Source: ChocPot-Mid sp043804925
GTDB lineage: Bacteria; Bacteroidota; Ignavibacteria; Kapaibacteriales; UBA2268
Reading direction: 5' to 3'
DNA length: 64,000 nt
Assembly (NCBI GenBank): GCA_043804925.1
Contig: JAZDIP010000086.1
Span: 1-64,000 of the forward strand
Below the pieces are notes generated by a model that was given only the letters and a program-made list of their open reading frames with translations, made no database searches and was not told the DNA's origin. The translations under genes and the position numbers were made by a program. The number at the start of each line of letters is the position of its first letter. The stretch's first letter is position 1. Shown here one piece after another: positions 42,538 through 51,500 of the stretch.

Positions 42538-44364
42538 TTACTTTTTATGTTTTTCTGCTTTCACATTTATTGTTTTTTCAGCATTATCCCTAACAATAAG
42601 AAGCTGAATGCTATCACCGGGTTTTGTTAAACTTAAAGCGGTTTCTAAATCGAAATAATTTTTAATTTCTTTGCCATTTACTTTACAAATAACATCACCT
42701 GCTTTTAGATTTGATTTACTGGCAGGACTATTCCTGAAAATATCAGCAATTACAAGACCTTTCTGATTAATTTCATAGTCCGGCATAATCCCAAGCCAGC
42801 AGTCATATCCTCTTTTTGCATCTTTATATTCCGTAATAGAAGGGTCAGGAAAAAAAGAAGGTCGTAAACCCGAATTCCCAATGTCTTGAATAAGATTATT
42901 TGCAAAATAAATTACTCTTGGTATTTCGGAATAATTTATTTTTTCCTGAGTATCCGATGGCTTCCAAAGATCTGTATGTAAGCCGGTAGTGAACATCAGA
43001 ACAGGTATATCGGATGAATAAAATGGGAGATGGTCGCTTTTACAAAAGCTATGATGTCCGGGTATTAACATTAAAGTCGAATCTTGTGATTTAGCGGAAT
43101 TTAAATTTTGAGAGAAATTAGCTCCGGTGCCGCTTCCAATAATACTCAATCTATCGTTTCTAAGCTTACCAATTGTATTTAAATTTATCATCAATATCAT
43201 TTTTTCAGCTGATACCGGTGGATTAGAAATAAATGCTTTTGAACCATCTTGCCCTGTTACAGATGCATTAAAACCAACAAAAAGCACAGGTCTTTTTAAT
43301 GGATTTTGCTTAACTAACTTAGCCAATTCTATTAAAGCGGCAGAACCAGAAGCATTAAAATCAGCGCTATTCAATACTGTCCATACTTTTGGTCTCCATT
43401 TTGGTGTTTCCCAATAAGCACCCAAACCATCAAAATTAGCACCAACCACTATGTATTCATTTTCAAAATCAGGGTCAGTGCCTTTGACTAAACCAACAAC
43501 GTTATTCAACTCTTTCTGAACTTCTTCAACATCAACTGTAATTGACATCTTGATATCGGGTAATACAAAGCTTTTTGGTTTTTTTGTTGTATTTATTTCC
43601 TTTTCTACTTTTAGCAATGGTTCTTGTTTTGTAAAGAACTCTGACATAAGAGTTCTGTTTGCATGCAAGGCGACTATTTCGGACTTGTATTTCCTGTCAA
43701 CATCAAAATCATAAAAAACATTTGCTGAATCATGCAATACTTTTACAAAAACAATGGCAGCTGCACCATGTTTAAGAGCATTATCGGCTTTATAACTTAA
43801 ATCAGAATATGGTGTCCAGAAATCATCGAGAGGAAGACCTTCAGAAGAATCTGCCAGCACAATTACAATTTTTCCATTTACATCAATCCCCTCATAATCA
43901 TCATACCCGGATTCTTTTGCAGTTACACCGTATCCGCAAAAGACTACTTCACCTTTAGCGGTTCCATTTTTACTGAATCTCATTGGAATCCAATCTTTTC
44001 CCGAAGTCCATGTTTTCGTTCTTGACCTAAGCATATTCTCAGGAACTCCCGGCTTTCTGATTAAGACATCAAATGAAACTGCCGAGCTTGGACCTATAGC
44101 CAGAGTATCAATATATTTGAATGGTTTGAAGTATGAATCACCTATAGTTTCCAAGCCAGATTCCTTGAATTTTCCTGCAATATATTCTCCTGCTTTTTTG
44201 TTCTCCGGAGTTCCCGGAAAACGTCCCTGCATTTCGGTTGAGGAAAGAAAAGTAATATGTGATTTCAACTGAGATACCATGTCATCACCAGTTTGTGCGG
44301 ATGTTTTTTGATTTATTGTCAATGACATAACAACAACAATAGCAAGTATGTATATAGTTTTCAT
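42538..44364 (-). CDS. M28-family protein with PA and PDZ domains, metal site largely lost
   Basis: About 608 residues from the ATG at 44364, which has GGGGA about 9 nt upstream; the frame is open 19 codons further. Signal peptide (about 1-23), PA domain (about 100-240), M28 zinc-peptidase-like domain (about 295-500) and a C-terminal PDZ domain (about 535-605, GLVIADIFRNSPASKSNLKAGDVICKVNGKEI). Compared with the usual H-Y-D-H, ADDNASG, SGEE, INxDMIG and SDH motifs, this protein has NFDG (Asn310), ADFNASG (Asp335 kept), NASV (Ser368-Val369 for Glu-Glu), INLNTIG (Asn396) and SDH (His445 kept). It is probably catalytically inactive or has changed function. Confidence 0.88.
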   Translation of the reverse strand: MKTIYILAIVVVMSLTINQKTSAQTGDDMVSQLKSHITFLSSTEMQGRFPGTPENKKAGEYIAGKFKESGLETIGDSYFKPFKYIDTLAIGPSSAVSFDVLIRKPGVPENMLRSRTKTWTSGKDWIPMRFSKNGTAKGEVVFCGYGVTAKESGYDDYEGIDVNGKIVIVLADSSEGLPLDDFWTPYSDLSYKADNALKHGAAAIVFVKVLHDSANVFYDFDVDRKYKSEIVALHANRTLMSEFFTKQEPLLKVEKEINTTKKPKSFVLPDIKMSITVDVEEVQKELNNVVGLVKGTDPDFENEYIVVGANFDGLGAYWETPKWRPKVWTVLNSADFNASGSAALIELAKLVKQNPLKRPVLFVGFNASVTGQDGSKAFISNPPVSAEKMILMINLNTIGKLRNDRLSIIGSGTGANFSQNLNSAKSQDSTLMLIPGHHSFCKSDHLPFYSSDIPVLMFTTGLHTDLWKPSDTQEKINYSEIPRVIYFANNLIQDIGNSGLRPSFFPDPSITEYKDAKRGYDCWLGIMPDYEINQKGLVIADIFRNSPASKSNLKAGDVICKVNGKEIKNYFDLETALSLTKPGDSIQLLIVRDNAEKTINVKAEKHKK

Positions 44365-44515
44365 AACAAATCCCCTGTATTTCGGAAACAAAATTTTAAA
44401 AATACAAATTACAAAAATCAACTTAATTTATTTAGACAAACAAACAAAATTTTTTTTAATTTAATATTCAGAAAATTTAAAGAAATATTTAATAATATTT
44501 TTACATATAGAGTAA

Positions 44516-46576
44516 TTAGCCCTGAACAATGCTATCAATATATTTATTTTTCTCAATTTTTGATATATATTGACGCAGTTGGTTAATATCTTTGACTTCT
44601 AATTCAATGAGTATGCAAGCAGACTTCTTAGCAGTTTTTATCTTTTCGGAAGACCTAATGACCAGCTTTCTTGAAGCGGCTTCATCAACAATTACATTTA
44701 GCATATTGTTATAATTCAAGCCAAATACTTTGATTTTTGCTGTTTGAACCGAATCCGATGTCATCCATTCAGCTTTTTTGAATTTATCTTTTTCGAAAGC
44801 AGATGAAGAAATAAACCTGCAATTAACTGAATGAATCTTAATTTCCGATTTGCTAGTAACATATGCAGTAATAGGTTCTCCTTTAATAGGATTGCAGCAT
44901 TTTGACAGCTTCGTTTCAATACCTTCCATTCCTTCAACTTTAATCTGTGGAGGGCGTGCAATTGAATTTTTATTGCTAATTGACCTTTCTTTTGCTTTAA
45001 CTTCGAAAGCAGACGGATATAATTTCCTGAGTAGAGTCTGACTGCATTTTATTGAGTTAATTGAAATTGCAGAGTAAAAATCATCAGCCATTTTAAAACC
45101 AACACCGGACAGGTTGTTTTTAAAAGTCTGCTCATCTGCATGAGTTCCCAATTTTGTACGATATTGTTTCTTGAATTTTTCCCAAATTCTTTTTCCATCT
45201 GCAACTAATTGGTCTTTCTCATTCTTTTTTAACCAAATTAATATTTTTGACCTTGCTTTTTGTGTCTTAACATAGTTAAGCCAGTCCCTGGATGGCTTTG
45301 AGTTCTTTGAACTAATAATTTCAACGACATCTCCGGATTTCAATGCAGTAGTCAGCTTTGTGAGTTTCCCATTTACTTTAGAACCTGAAACCTGACTTCC
45401 TAAGCCCGTATGTATGGCATAAGCAAAATCAATAGGTGTAGAATCTTTTCTTAATGTCTTTATATCTCCTTTGGGTGTAAGTACATGGATAAAATCACGC
45501 TTTTGCTCAGATTTTAAAAGCTCCTGCAACTCATAAGGATTATCGAAGTATTCGTCTGTTTCAAGAAATTCTTTCAACCTTACAATCCAATCCGTTTTGT
45601 CTTCTGCTTTTTCACCCTCCTTATAAGCCCAGTGAGCCGCTGAGCCGAACTCTGCCTGACGATGCATTTCCTGAGTCCGAATTTGAATTTCGAACTTATC
45701 GCCTTTACGATTCAAGACAGTAGTCTGAATCGAGCGGTAGCCGTTTGGTTTCGGATATGTTACCCAATCCCTGAACCTGCCTTCTATCGGCACCCAACTG
45801 CTATGAACAACGCCAAGAACAAAATAGCAATCATCCAGCTTATCAACAATAATCCGTAATGCCATTAAATCGAAAACATCATCGAGAGATACACCCTTGT
45901 TCTTTTGCTTTAGAAAAATACTGTACAATCTTTTTACCCTGAAGCTGATTGCCGCTTTAATTTTATTCTCTTTCAGCTTTAATGCAATATCCGAATTCAT
46001 ATCCCTGAGATTTTTCTCAAGCATATCTTTTCTTTTTTGCACTGCTTTGTACAATCTATGGTAATCAGAAGGGAACAGATGTTTAAAAGCAATATCGTCC
46101 ATCTGCTGATAAATTATTCTCAATCCAAGACGGTGTGCAATAGGTGAATAGAGGTTCAGGCATTCATCGGCAATCCTGGTTAATTCATTTGAATTCTCTG
46201 ATTCGGCATATTTCAAAGACACTAAACGTTCAGCCAGTTTGATGAAAATAACAGACAGGTCATCTGCTATTCCGATGAATTGCTTTCTCATTATAGTGAT
46301 ATGCTTTTTGGAATCAGGGAAAGAAATGTTTCCAAGTCTTTGGAGCAATTCTATACGCTGGGATACTGCTTTGTCATATTTTGAATTTATAGAATTTGCT
46401 ACATTCTTATTTGATAAATCGGCTAATAGCAAATACCCTGCTAATAAGGATTCAACGTCAAGATTCAAATCGAGAAGCAAATCCAAAAGCATTAAAGATA
46501 ATTTTTTCTGTTCCTCCGAATAAAAAGAACCGGAGAAATTAATTAATTCCTTGCGAATGTCAGCAATATTATTCAT
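44516..46576 (-). CDS. RelA/SpoT-family (p)ppGpp synthetase with degenerate hydrolase domain
   Basis: 686 residues in the long Rel/RelA layout. The N-terminal HD hydrolase region (1-170) has lost its hallmark: LLLADLSNK stands where xLLHDxxED is expected, and KLAERLVSLK where KLADRLHN is. The synthetase domain (about 205-315) looks complete: FRVKRLYSIFLKQKNKG, DLMALRIIV, YPKPNGYRSIQTTV, EIQIRTQEMH and AEFGSAAHWAYK. TGS domain at 362-421, conserved-cysteine region about 553-590 (Cys560-Cys561, Cys586), ACT domain 615-686. It should make but not degrade (p)ppGpp in the stringent response. Confidence 0.92.
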   Translation of the reverse strand: MNNIADIRKELINFSGSFYSEEQKKLSLMLLDLLLDLNLDVESLLAGYLLLADLSNKNVANSINSKYDKAVSQRIELLQRLGNISFPDSKKHITIMRKQFIGIADDLSVIFIKLAERLVSLKYAESENSNELTRIADECLNLYSPIAHRLGLRIIYQQMDDIAFKHLFPSDYHRLYKAVQKRKDMLEKNLRDMNSDIALKLKENKIKAAISFRVKRLYSIFLKQKNKGVSLDDVFDLMALRIIVDKLDDCYFVLGVVHSSWVPIEGRFRDWVTYPKPNGYRSIQTTVLNRKGDKFEIQIRTQEMHRQAEFGSAAHWAYKEGEKAEDKTDWIVRLKEFLETDEYFDNPYELQELLKSEQKRDFIHVLTPKGDIKTLRKDSTPIDFAYAIHTGLGSQVSGSKVNGKLTKLTTALKSGDVVEIISSKNSKPSRDWLNYVKTQKARSKILIWLKKNEKDQLVADGKRIWEKFKKQYRTKLGTHADEQTFKNNLSGVGFKMADDFYSAISINSIKCSQTLLRKLYPSAFEVKAKERSISNKNSIARPPQIKVEGMEGIETKLSKCCNPIKGEPITAYVTSKSEIKIHSVNCRFISSSAFEKDKFKKAEWMTSDSVQTAKIKVFGLNYNNMLNVIVDEAASRKLVIRSSEKIKTAKKSACILIELEVKDINQLRQYISKIEKNKYIDSIVQG

Positions 46577-46700
46577 TATAATATGAAAAAGATAAAATCA
46601 ATAAGAGTGAAATAAAATTAAATTATTTTGTATAATATATATATTTTTCAAAATTATTAATAAATAAAAAATAATTGTGGAAGTTTTTTTTATTAATCGT

Positions 46701-47321
46701 TCAGATTCCCGCTTCAAGTTCGCTGATTTTTTCAAGATAAAAAGTTTTTCTATCAGGATTAATTGTGATTAAATTTTTGTAAGCGGTTATTGCTTCCGAA
46801 AAAGCACCCTGAGAAATATATATTTTTGCAATAGTTTCGGATATGATGCCTATTGGAAGTGGATTTTGACTTTCCTTAGATAAATTTGTTTCCATTGAAG
46901 GTTCGGAAACTTCAGCAAGTTTTTTTGCAATATCTTGAAGATTGTTCCCAAAATTCTCCTTACCGGACATATTTTCTTCAAGTATATTTTCTAATGTTGA
47001 GAACTCAGTATTAATTTCTTCAATGTTATTATCCATATCCTTGTTATTATATACAACTTCATAGAAAATATCTTCAAATTCTTCCTTCAGGAAATTTAAG
47101 GTTTTGTTTTCGGGGAAAATTTTCAAAGCATAATTTGTCGAATTTTTTGCTTCATCAATTTGACCGGCGGATTTAAGAGCATTAATTAAGATTATCCAAC
47201 CTGATAAGTATAAAGGATACTGCGCAACTCCATTTTTACACATACTGATAGCTTTGTCGAACATACGTGATTTCAACAATAATTCGGCATCGTTTGCAAA
47301 AAATGGGGTAGAGTCTGTCAT
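46701..47321 (-). CDS. TPR-repeat protein
   Basis: 206 residues with tetratricopeptide-like helical pairs at both ends (DAELLLKSRMFDKAISMCKNGVAQYP, SGWIILINALKSAGQIDEAKNSTNYALKIFP, AKIYISQGAFSEAITAYKNLITINP) around an acidic, less structured middle. No signal peptide. Probably a protein-binding scaffold. It starts 16 bp after the Bax-inhibitor-like gene ends, so the two are co-transcribed. Confidence 0.75.
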   Translation of the reverse strand: MTDSTPFFANDAELLLKSRMFDKAISMCKNGVAQYPLYLSGWIILINALKSAGQIDEAKNSTNYALKIFPENKTLNFLKEEFEDIFYEVVYNNKDMDNNIEEINTEFSTLENILEENMSGKENFGNNLQDIAKKLAEVSEPSMETNLSKESQNPLPIGIISETIAKIYISQGAFSEAITAYKNLITINPDRKTFYLEKISELEAGI

Positions 47322-47337
47322 TTAATATCCGATAAAA

Positions 47338-48027
47338 TTAATCTCTGTTTCCAAATAATCTTAACAGGAACAGGAACAAGTTAATAAAATCAAGGTAGAG
47401 CCGTAAAGCACCCATAATAGCACCTTTGGCTACAGTATCTTCATTTTCATACATTATTGTATACATTTCTTTTAGTTTTTGAGTATCATAAGCGGTTAGA
47501 CCTGCAAATATTACAACACCAATAACGGATATCGCAAAGTTAAGAGCAGAACTTGCCATAAATATATTTACAACTCCTGCAATAATAATTCCAATTAAAC
47601 CCATAAAAAGGAAGTTGCCTATGCCGGAAAGACTTTTTTTCGTAAAATATCCGTAAGCACTAAGTGCAGCAAACATAGCAGCGGTTATGAAAAACACTTC
47701 CTGAATTGATTCAAGCGTATATACAGCCAATATAACAGATAACGTTATACCGTTTAATAAAGAATATCCCAAAAACATTAGTGCGGCTGTAGCTCTTGAC
47801 ATTTTTTCGATTCTGGCTGAAAGGACAAAAACCAGTATCAATTCAACAATAATCAAAGGGAGAATGAAGCCACTAATTTGAAAGTATAAACCGGAATCAA
47901 ATACATACCATGCGGCACCGGCAGTCAATAAAAGTCCCCCGAACATCCATGCATAAACCTTTGATAAAAATTCGGTTTGTGCCTGAGCAATTGCATCCTG
48001 CCCCATTGTTGACACAGCTTTATTCAT
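47338..48027 (-). CDS. Bax inhibitor-1/YccA-family membrane protein
   Basis: 229 residues with seven hydrophobic segments. QTEFLSKVYAWMFGGLLLTAGAAWYV begins the family core; SLLNGITLSVILAVYTLESI and GLTAYDTQKLKEMY are typical BI-1/TMBIM marks, and the C-terminal helix carries LYLDFINLFLFLLRLFG. Homologues conduct Ca2+/H+ or interact with FtsH. Co-transcribed with the TPR gene downstream. Confidence 0.9.
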   Translation of the reverse strand: MNKAVSTMGQDAIAQAQTEFLSKVYAWMFGGLLLTAGAAWYVFDSGLYFQISGFILPLIIVELILVFVLSARIEKMSRATAALMFLGYSLLNGITLSVILAVYTLESIQEVFFITAAMFAALSAYGYFTKKSLSGIGNFLFMGLIGIIIAGVVNIFMASSALNFAISVIGVVIFAGLTAYDTQKLKEMYTIMYENEDTVAKGAIMGALRLYLDFINLFLFLLRLFGNRD

Positions 48028-48177
48028 ATATCTACTCCATCATTTAAAATCACATTTTAAAATTATATATCGAAAAATTATTATTATTATTGTTGAAATA
48101 TTTTGGAAGTATTACAAAATTTTCAATTTTATATAGGACATACATTTAACATGTCTCTGAATTTTCACCGGTCCCAG

Positions 48178-48206
48178 AATCTAACCTCTGCTTTTCAAGT
48201 TAGATT
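48178..48206 (-). terminator. Hairpin at the end of the polyprenyl synthase gene
   Basis: AATCTAAC (48178-48185) pairs with GTTAGATT (48199-48206), overlapping the stop codon at 48205. No T-run follows on the minus strand, so termination is uncertain. Confidence 0.35.
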
Positions 48207-49179
48207 ATTTCACCCTGTCAATTACGAAATCACAAAAGCTAAGCAAAGAGCGTTTTGCCGGAGAATCATTAAATTCCTGAATGATAAATCTTGCCTTATC
48301 GCTAAACTCCCATGATACTTTCTCAGCATAGTCAATACCACCCTGCTCATGAACAAAATCAATTATTTTTTGAATATCGGACTTTCTTAAATTTCCTTTT
48401 TTAACAATACCTGTGATTTCTTTTGCGACCTTTTTAGGTACGTTTTTAATCGAATAAATCAAAGGCAAAGTCATTTTCTTTTCCTTCAAATCATTACCAA
48501 CGGGCTTACCGATAAAAGAATTTTTACTTTGATAATCAAAAATATCGTCGCGGATTTGAAAAGCAGTGCCGATTAATTCTCCGAAAGTTCTCATTTTTTT
48601 ATGTATAGCTTTATCTGATGAAGCACTAATGGCACCAATTTCGCAGCAGGAAGCCATCAATGATGCTGTCTTGTTTGAGATAATCTTAAAATATGTTACT
48701 TCGTCAATATCAATATCCTTGCTCTTTTGAATTTGGAGCAATTCTCCTTCACTCATTCTCCTGACTGCTTCTGAGGTTGCGTGCAAAAAATCAAATTCAC
48801 GATTATCTATAGCACTGAGTAAACCTTTTCCTAAAAGATAATCGCCAATTAAAACAGCTATTTTATTATTCCATGAAGCGTTAATCGAAGCCATTCCACG
48901 CCGTTCTGCGGCTTCGTCAACGACATCGTCATGAACCAATGTTGCAGTGTGAAGTAATTCAACCATAGCAGCACCAATATAAGACCTTTGATTAACTCCT
49001 CCACATAGTTCAGCAGATAAGAACACCAAAACCGGTCTTACCTGTTTGCCTTTCTTTTTAGTTATATATTGTATAACTAAATTCAGTAAAGCAACATCTG
49101 ACTTCATCAAACTCTTAAAGTATTTATTATATTCTTCAAGATGTTTGTTTATGGGCTCCCCAATTTCTTTAATAGTCAT
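48205..49179 (-). CDS. Trans-polyprenyl diphosphate synthase
   Basis: 324 residues of the all-helical prenyltransferase fold. First aspartate-rich motif HDDVVDEAAERRG (Asp84, Asp85, Asp88), second IRDDIFDYQ (Asp211, Asp212, Asp215), GKQVRPVL and the chain-length region LLHTATLVHDD. The small residues before the first motif fit a long-chain (octaprenyl/nonaprenyl-type) synthase for menaquinone side chains rather than farnesyl synthase. Transcribed alone. Confidence 0.88.
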   Translation of the reverse strand: MTIKEIGEPINKHLEEYNKYFKSLMKSDVALLNLVIQYITKKKGKQVRPVLVFLSAELCGGVNQRSYIGAAMVELLHTATLVHDDVVDEAAERRGMASINASWNNKIAVLIGDYLLGKGLLSAIDNREFDFLHATSEAVRRMSEGELLQIQKSKDIDIDEVTYFKIISNKTASLMASCCEIGAISASSDKAIHKKMRTFGELIGTAFQIRDDIFDYQSKNSFIGKPVGNDLKEKKMTLPLIYSIKNVPKKVAKEITGIVKKGNLRKSDIQKIIDFVHEQGGIDYAEKVSWEFSDKARFIIQEFNDSPAKRSLLSFCDFVIDRVK

Positions 49180-49413
49180 GCTTTAATATAAATAAATAGC
49201 GATTTTTTAAAAACCATAAACAACAATATACAATATTTTACTAAATTATTTTAAAAAAATTTGAATTAATATTATTAATAAAAGGAAACATTGTGTTTAA
49301 CCTAATGTTTGTCTTCAAATATTAATAAAATATTTAACAAAATATTTTGATAAGCCATTCGATATTACCCACAAGAAGCAATAAAATTGTACATTATTGT
49401 TAATATTAAATGT

Positions 49414-49421
49414 TATTTTTG
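49414..49421 (+). promoter_or_regulatory. Candidate -7 box (TATTTTTG) for UDP-glucose dehydrogenase
   Basis: TATTTTTG fits TAnnTTTG and lies 35 bp upstream of the ATG at 49456. A loose -33 partner (ATTG at 49386-49389) is about 27 bp before it. Supports the shorter protein start. Confidence 0.45.
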
Positions 49422-49455
49422 TTTTTTATTTTTTATTGAAAAGGAAAAAGTTTTA

Positions 49456-50805
49456 ATGGCTTATAAAATTAGTGTTATTGGAACAGGATATGTCGGACTG
49501 GTTACAGGTACTTGTTTTGCCGCTACCGGAAATGATGTTATTTGTGTCGATATCGAAGAAGAAAAAGTAAAAAGTCTTCAACAAGGAATCCCAACTATTT
49601 TCGAACCCGGTTTGGAGAGAATGTTAAAGTCTAATGTGAAAGAAGGAAGAATACGATTTACAACAAATCTTGAAGATGCTGTAAAAAATTCATTGGTTAT
49701 ATTTTTATGCCTGCCTACACCACCATATGAAGACGGTTCGGCAGATTTACATCATGTGATGGACGTTGCGGAAGAAATCGGACAAATATTGGGCAGCCAT
49801 GAATTTAAAGAGAAAAAGATTATTGTTAATAAGAGTACTGTCCCTGTCGGTACAGCCGAAAAGGTAAAATCCATTTTAATTAAATATCTCCCTGATGATA
49901 AGTTCGAAGTTGCGAGCAATCCTGAATTTTTAAGAGAAGGATTTGCTGTCGAAGATTCTATGCTTCCGGAAAGAATAGTTGTTGGTACATCGAACGAATA
50001 CACAAAAGATGTAATGATTGATTTGTATCAGCCATTTGTCAGGACAGGTAATCCAATAATTATCATGGACGAAAAAAGTGCTGAGATAACAAAGTATGCG
50101 GCAAATTCTTTTTTAGCAACAAAAATATCTTTTATGAATGATTTGTCGGCTTATTGTGAAAAAACGGGTGCTGATATTGAAAAGATAAGGCATGGAATTG
50201 GGGCAGACAGCAGAATAGGCAAAAAATTTCTTTTTGCCGGAATCGGTTATGGCGGTTCCTGCTTTCCAAAGGATGTAAGAGCATTATTATATTCGACAGA
50301 ACAAGCCAACACGCCTCTCGATATTGTAAAAGCAGCTTACGAAGTAAATAACAAACAAATTTTGAGATTTACCGGTAAAATTCTTAACCGGTTTAAAAAT
50401 GATGTCAAAGGGAAAACTTTTGCCCTTTGGGGATTAGCTTTCAAACATAATACGGATGACACGAGAGAAGCACCTGCATTTAAAATCATAGATATTTTGC
50501 TCGAAAACGGAGCAAATATCGTTGCTTATGACCCCGAAGCAATGGAAAATACAAAATTGAGATATCATGATAAAATTCAGTACTCGGAAAATTTTTATGA
50601 TGCATTGAATCAGGCAGATGCATTAATCATAGCTACCGAATGGAATGTTTTCAGAAGTCCCGATTTCGATAAAATCAAATCATTGATGAATGAACCGTTA
50701 ATTTTTGATGGTAGAAATCTTTATGATTTGGACGAAATGGAAGAACTTGGTTTTGAATATTACTGCATTGGGAGAAGAGCGGTTAATCCGAAGTTCAGCA
50801 ATTAG
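49456..50805 (+). CDS. UDP-glucose 6-dehydrogenase
   Basis: 449 residues from the ATG at 49456 (AAGGAAAAAG upstream). The frame is open for 23 more codons but those read into the promoter. Rossmann motif GTGYVG (9-14), NKSTVPVGTAEKV, NPEFLREG, the lysine in ITKYAANSFLATKISF, and the catalytic Cys269 in GYGGSCFPKDVRAL. Oxidises UDP-glucose to UDP-glucuronate with NAD+ for capsule or exopolysaccharide. It has about 20 residues more than the shortest family members at the end. Confidence 0.95.
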   Translation: MAYKISVIGTGYVGLVTGTCFAATGNDVICVDIEEEKVKSLQQGIPTIFEPGLERMLKSNVKEGRIRFTTNLEDAVKNSLVIFLCLPTPPYEDGSADLHHVMDVAEEIGQILGSHEFKEKKIIVNKSTVPVGTAEKVKSILIKYLPDDKFEVASNPEFLREGFAVEDSMLPERIVVGTSNEYTKDVMIDLYQPFVRTGNPIIIMDEKSAEITKYAANSFLATKISFMNDLSAYCEKTGADIEKIRHGIGADSRIGKKFLFAGIGYGGSCFPKDVRALLYSTEQANTPLDIVKAAYEVNNKQILRFTGKILNRFKNDVKGKTFALWGLAFKHNTDDTREAPAFKIIDILLENGANIVAYDPEAMENTKLRYHDKIQYSENFYDALNQADALIIATEWNVFRSPDFDKIKSLMNEPLIFDGRNLYDLDEMEELGFEYYCIGRRAVNPKFSN

Positions 50806-50880
50806 ATTTTAGATTTTAGTAAAAAAGCTAAAAGCTAAAAGCATAAAGTTAAAAGTTAAAATCTAAATTTACCTGACAAT
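50806..50880. repeat. Compound 7-bp tandem repeats (AGATTTT, AAAAGCT, AGTTAAA)
   Basis: Directly after the UDP-glucose dehydrogenase stop: AGATTTT twice, AAAAGCT twice and a closely related AGTTAAA pair, closing with an inverted AAAATCTAAA. Three different heptamers in one 75-bp spacer. Confidence 0.75.
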
Positions 50881-50906
50881 AAATAATTTTTCCATTTGGA
50901 GAAAAG

Positions 50907-51490
50907 ATGAATTTTTTTTGAGAGCCAAACATTGGCAGTTGTTTTTATTAATGGAAGCATTGCCATTTATCATAAATTTATATTTTATGATATCACAATC
51001 TTCTAATGATCCAAGTGCTTTGGAAGATACCTTTTATTTATTATTTAGTATAATAATCGGAACTGCTATATTTGTTTGGATTTGGACTGTCGGAAAATCT
51101 CTCCATAATGAACTTCCAAAGACAACTAATATTAAGATTAAATTATTCAAATTCTCATTGATTTTCCCTGTTTGCTTCTTTCTTTTCATAATTTTATATA
51201 GTGAAACATTTGGAAATATAACTTTTAATAACGAAATAATGCCTGTTTTTTTTATTTTATTATTTATTTTGTTCGGATTTTTTGGATGTATATTATATTG
51301 TACTTGGTTTCTGACAAATTCACTAAGGTTAATAGAAGATATAAAAAAAATCCCTCACCAATCATTTTTTTGGGATTTTTTCGTATTTTGGATGACTCCT
51401 TTTGGGATATGGTCTTTCCAACCCAGAATAAACAAAATCTTCGCCGATAACAATAGATATCCCTTAAAGTTAAATCAACCCATTGAATAA
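50907..51490 (+). CDS. Small membrane protein with a homopolymer-interrupted start
   Basis: About 190 residues in frame from the TTG at 50918, with four hydrophobic segments (about 10-28, 40-60, 78-98, 108-132) and a WDFFVFWMTPFGIWSFQP end. GGAG at 50898-50901 is ideally placed for the ATG at 50907, but ATG-AAT is followed by a run of eight T and then TGA. With nine T's the frame would read MNFFLRAKHWQLFLL straight into the protein, which fits the N-terminus I expect for this Bacteroidota family better than the poor TTG start. So the gene is either frameshifted, switched by T-run length, or expressed by slippage. Function unknown. Confidence 0.7.
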
Positions 51491-51500
51491 TACAATTTCT

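Noticed and set aside
49387..49455. 23-residue N-terminal extension of UDP-glucose dehydrogenase
   Set aside because: It overlaps the candidate promoter and is hydrophobic and Cys/Phe-rich, unlike any family member; the Rossmann fold starts right after the ATG at 49456.
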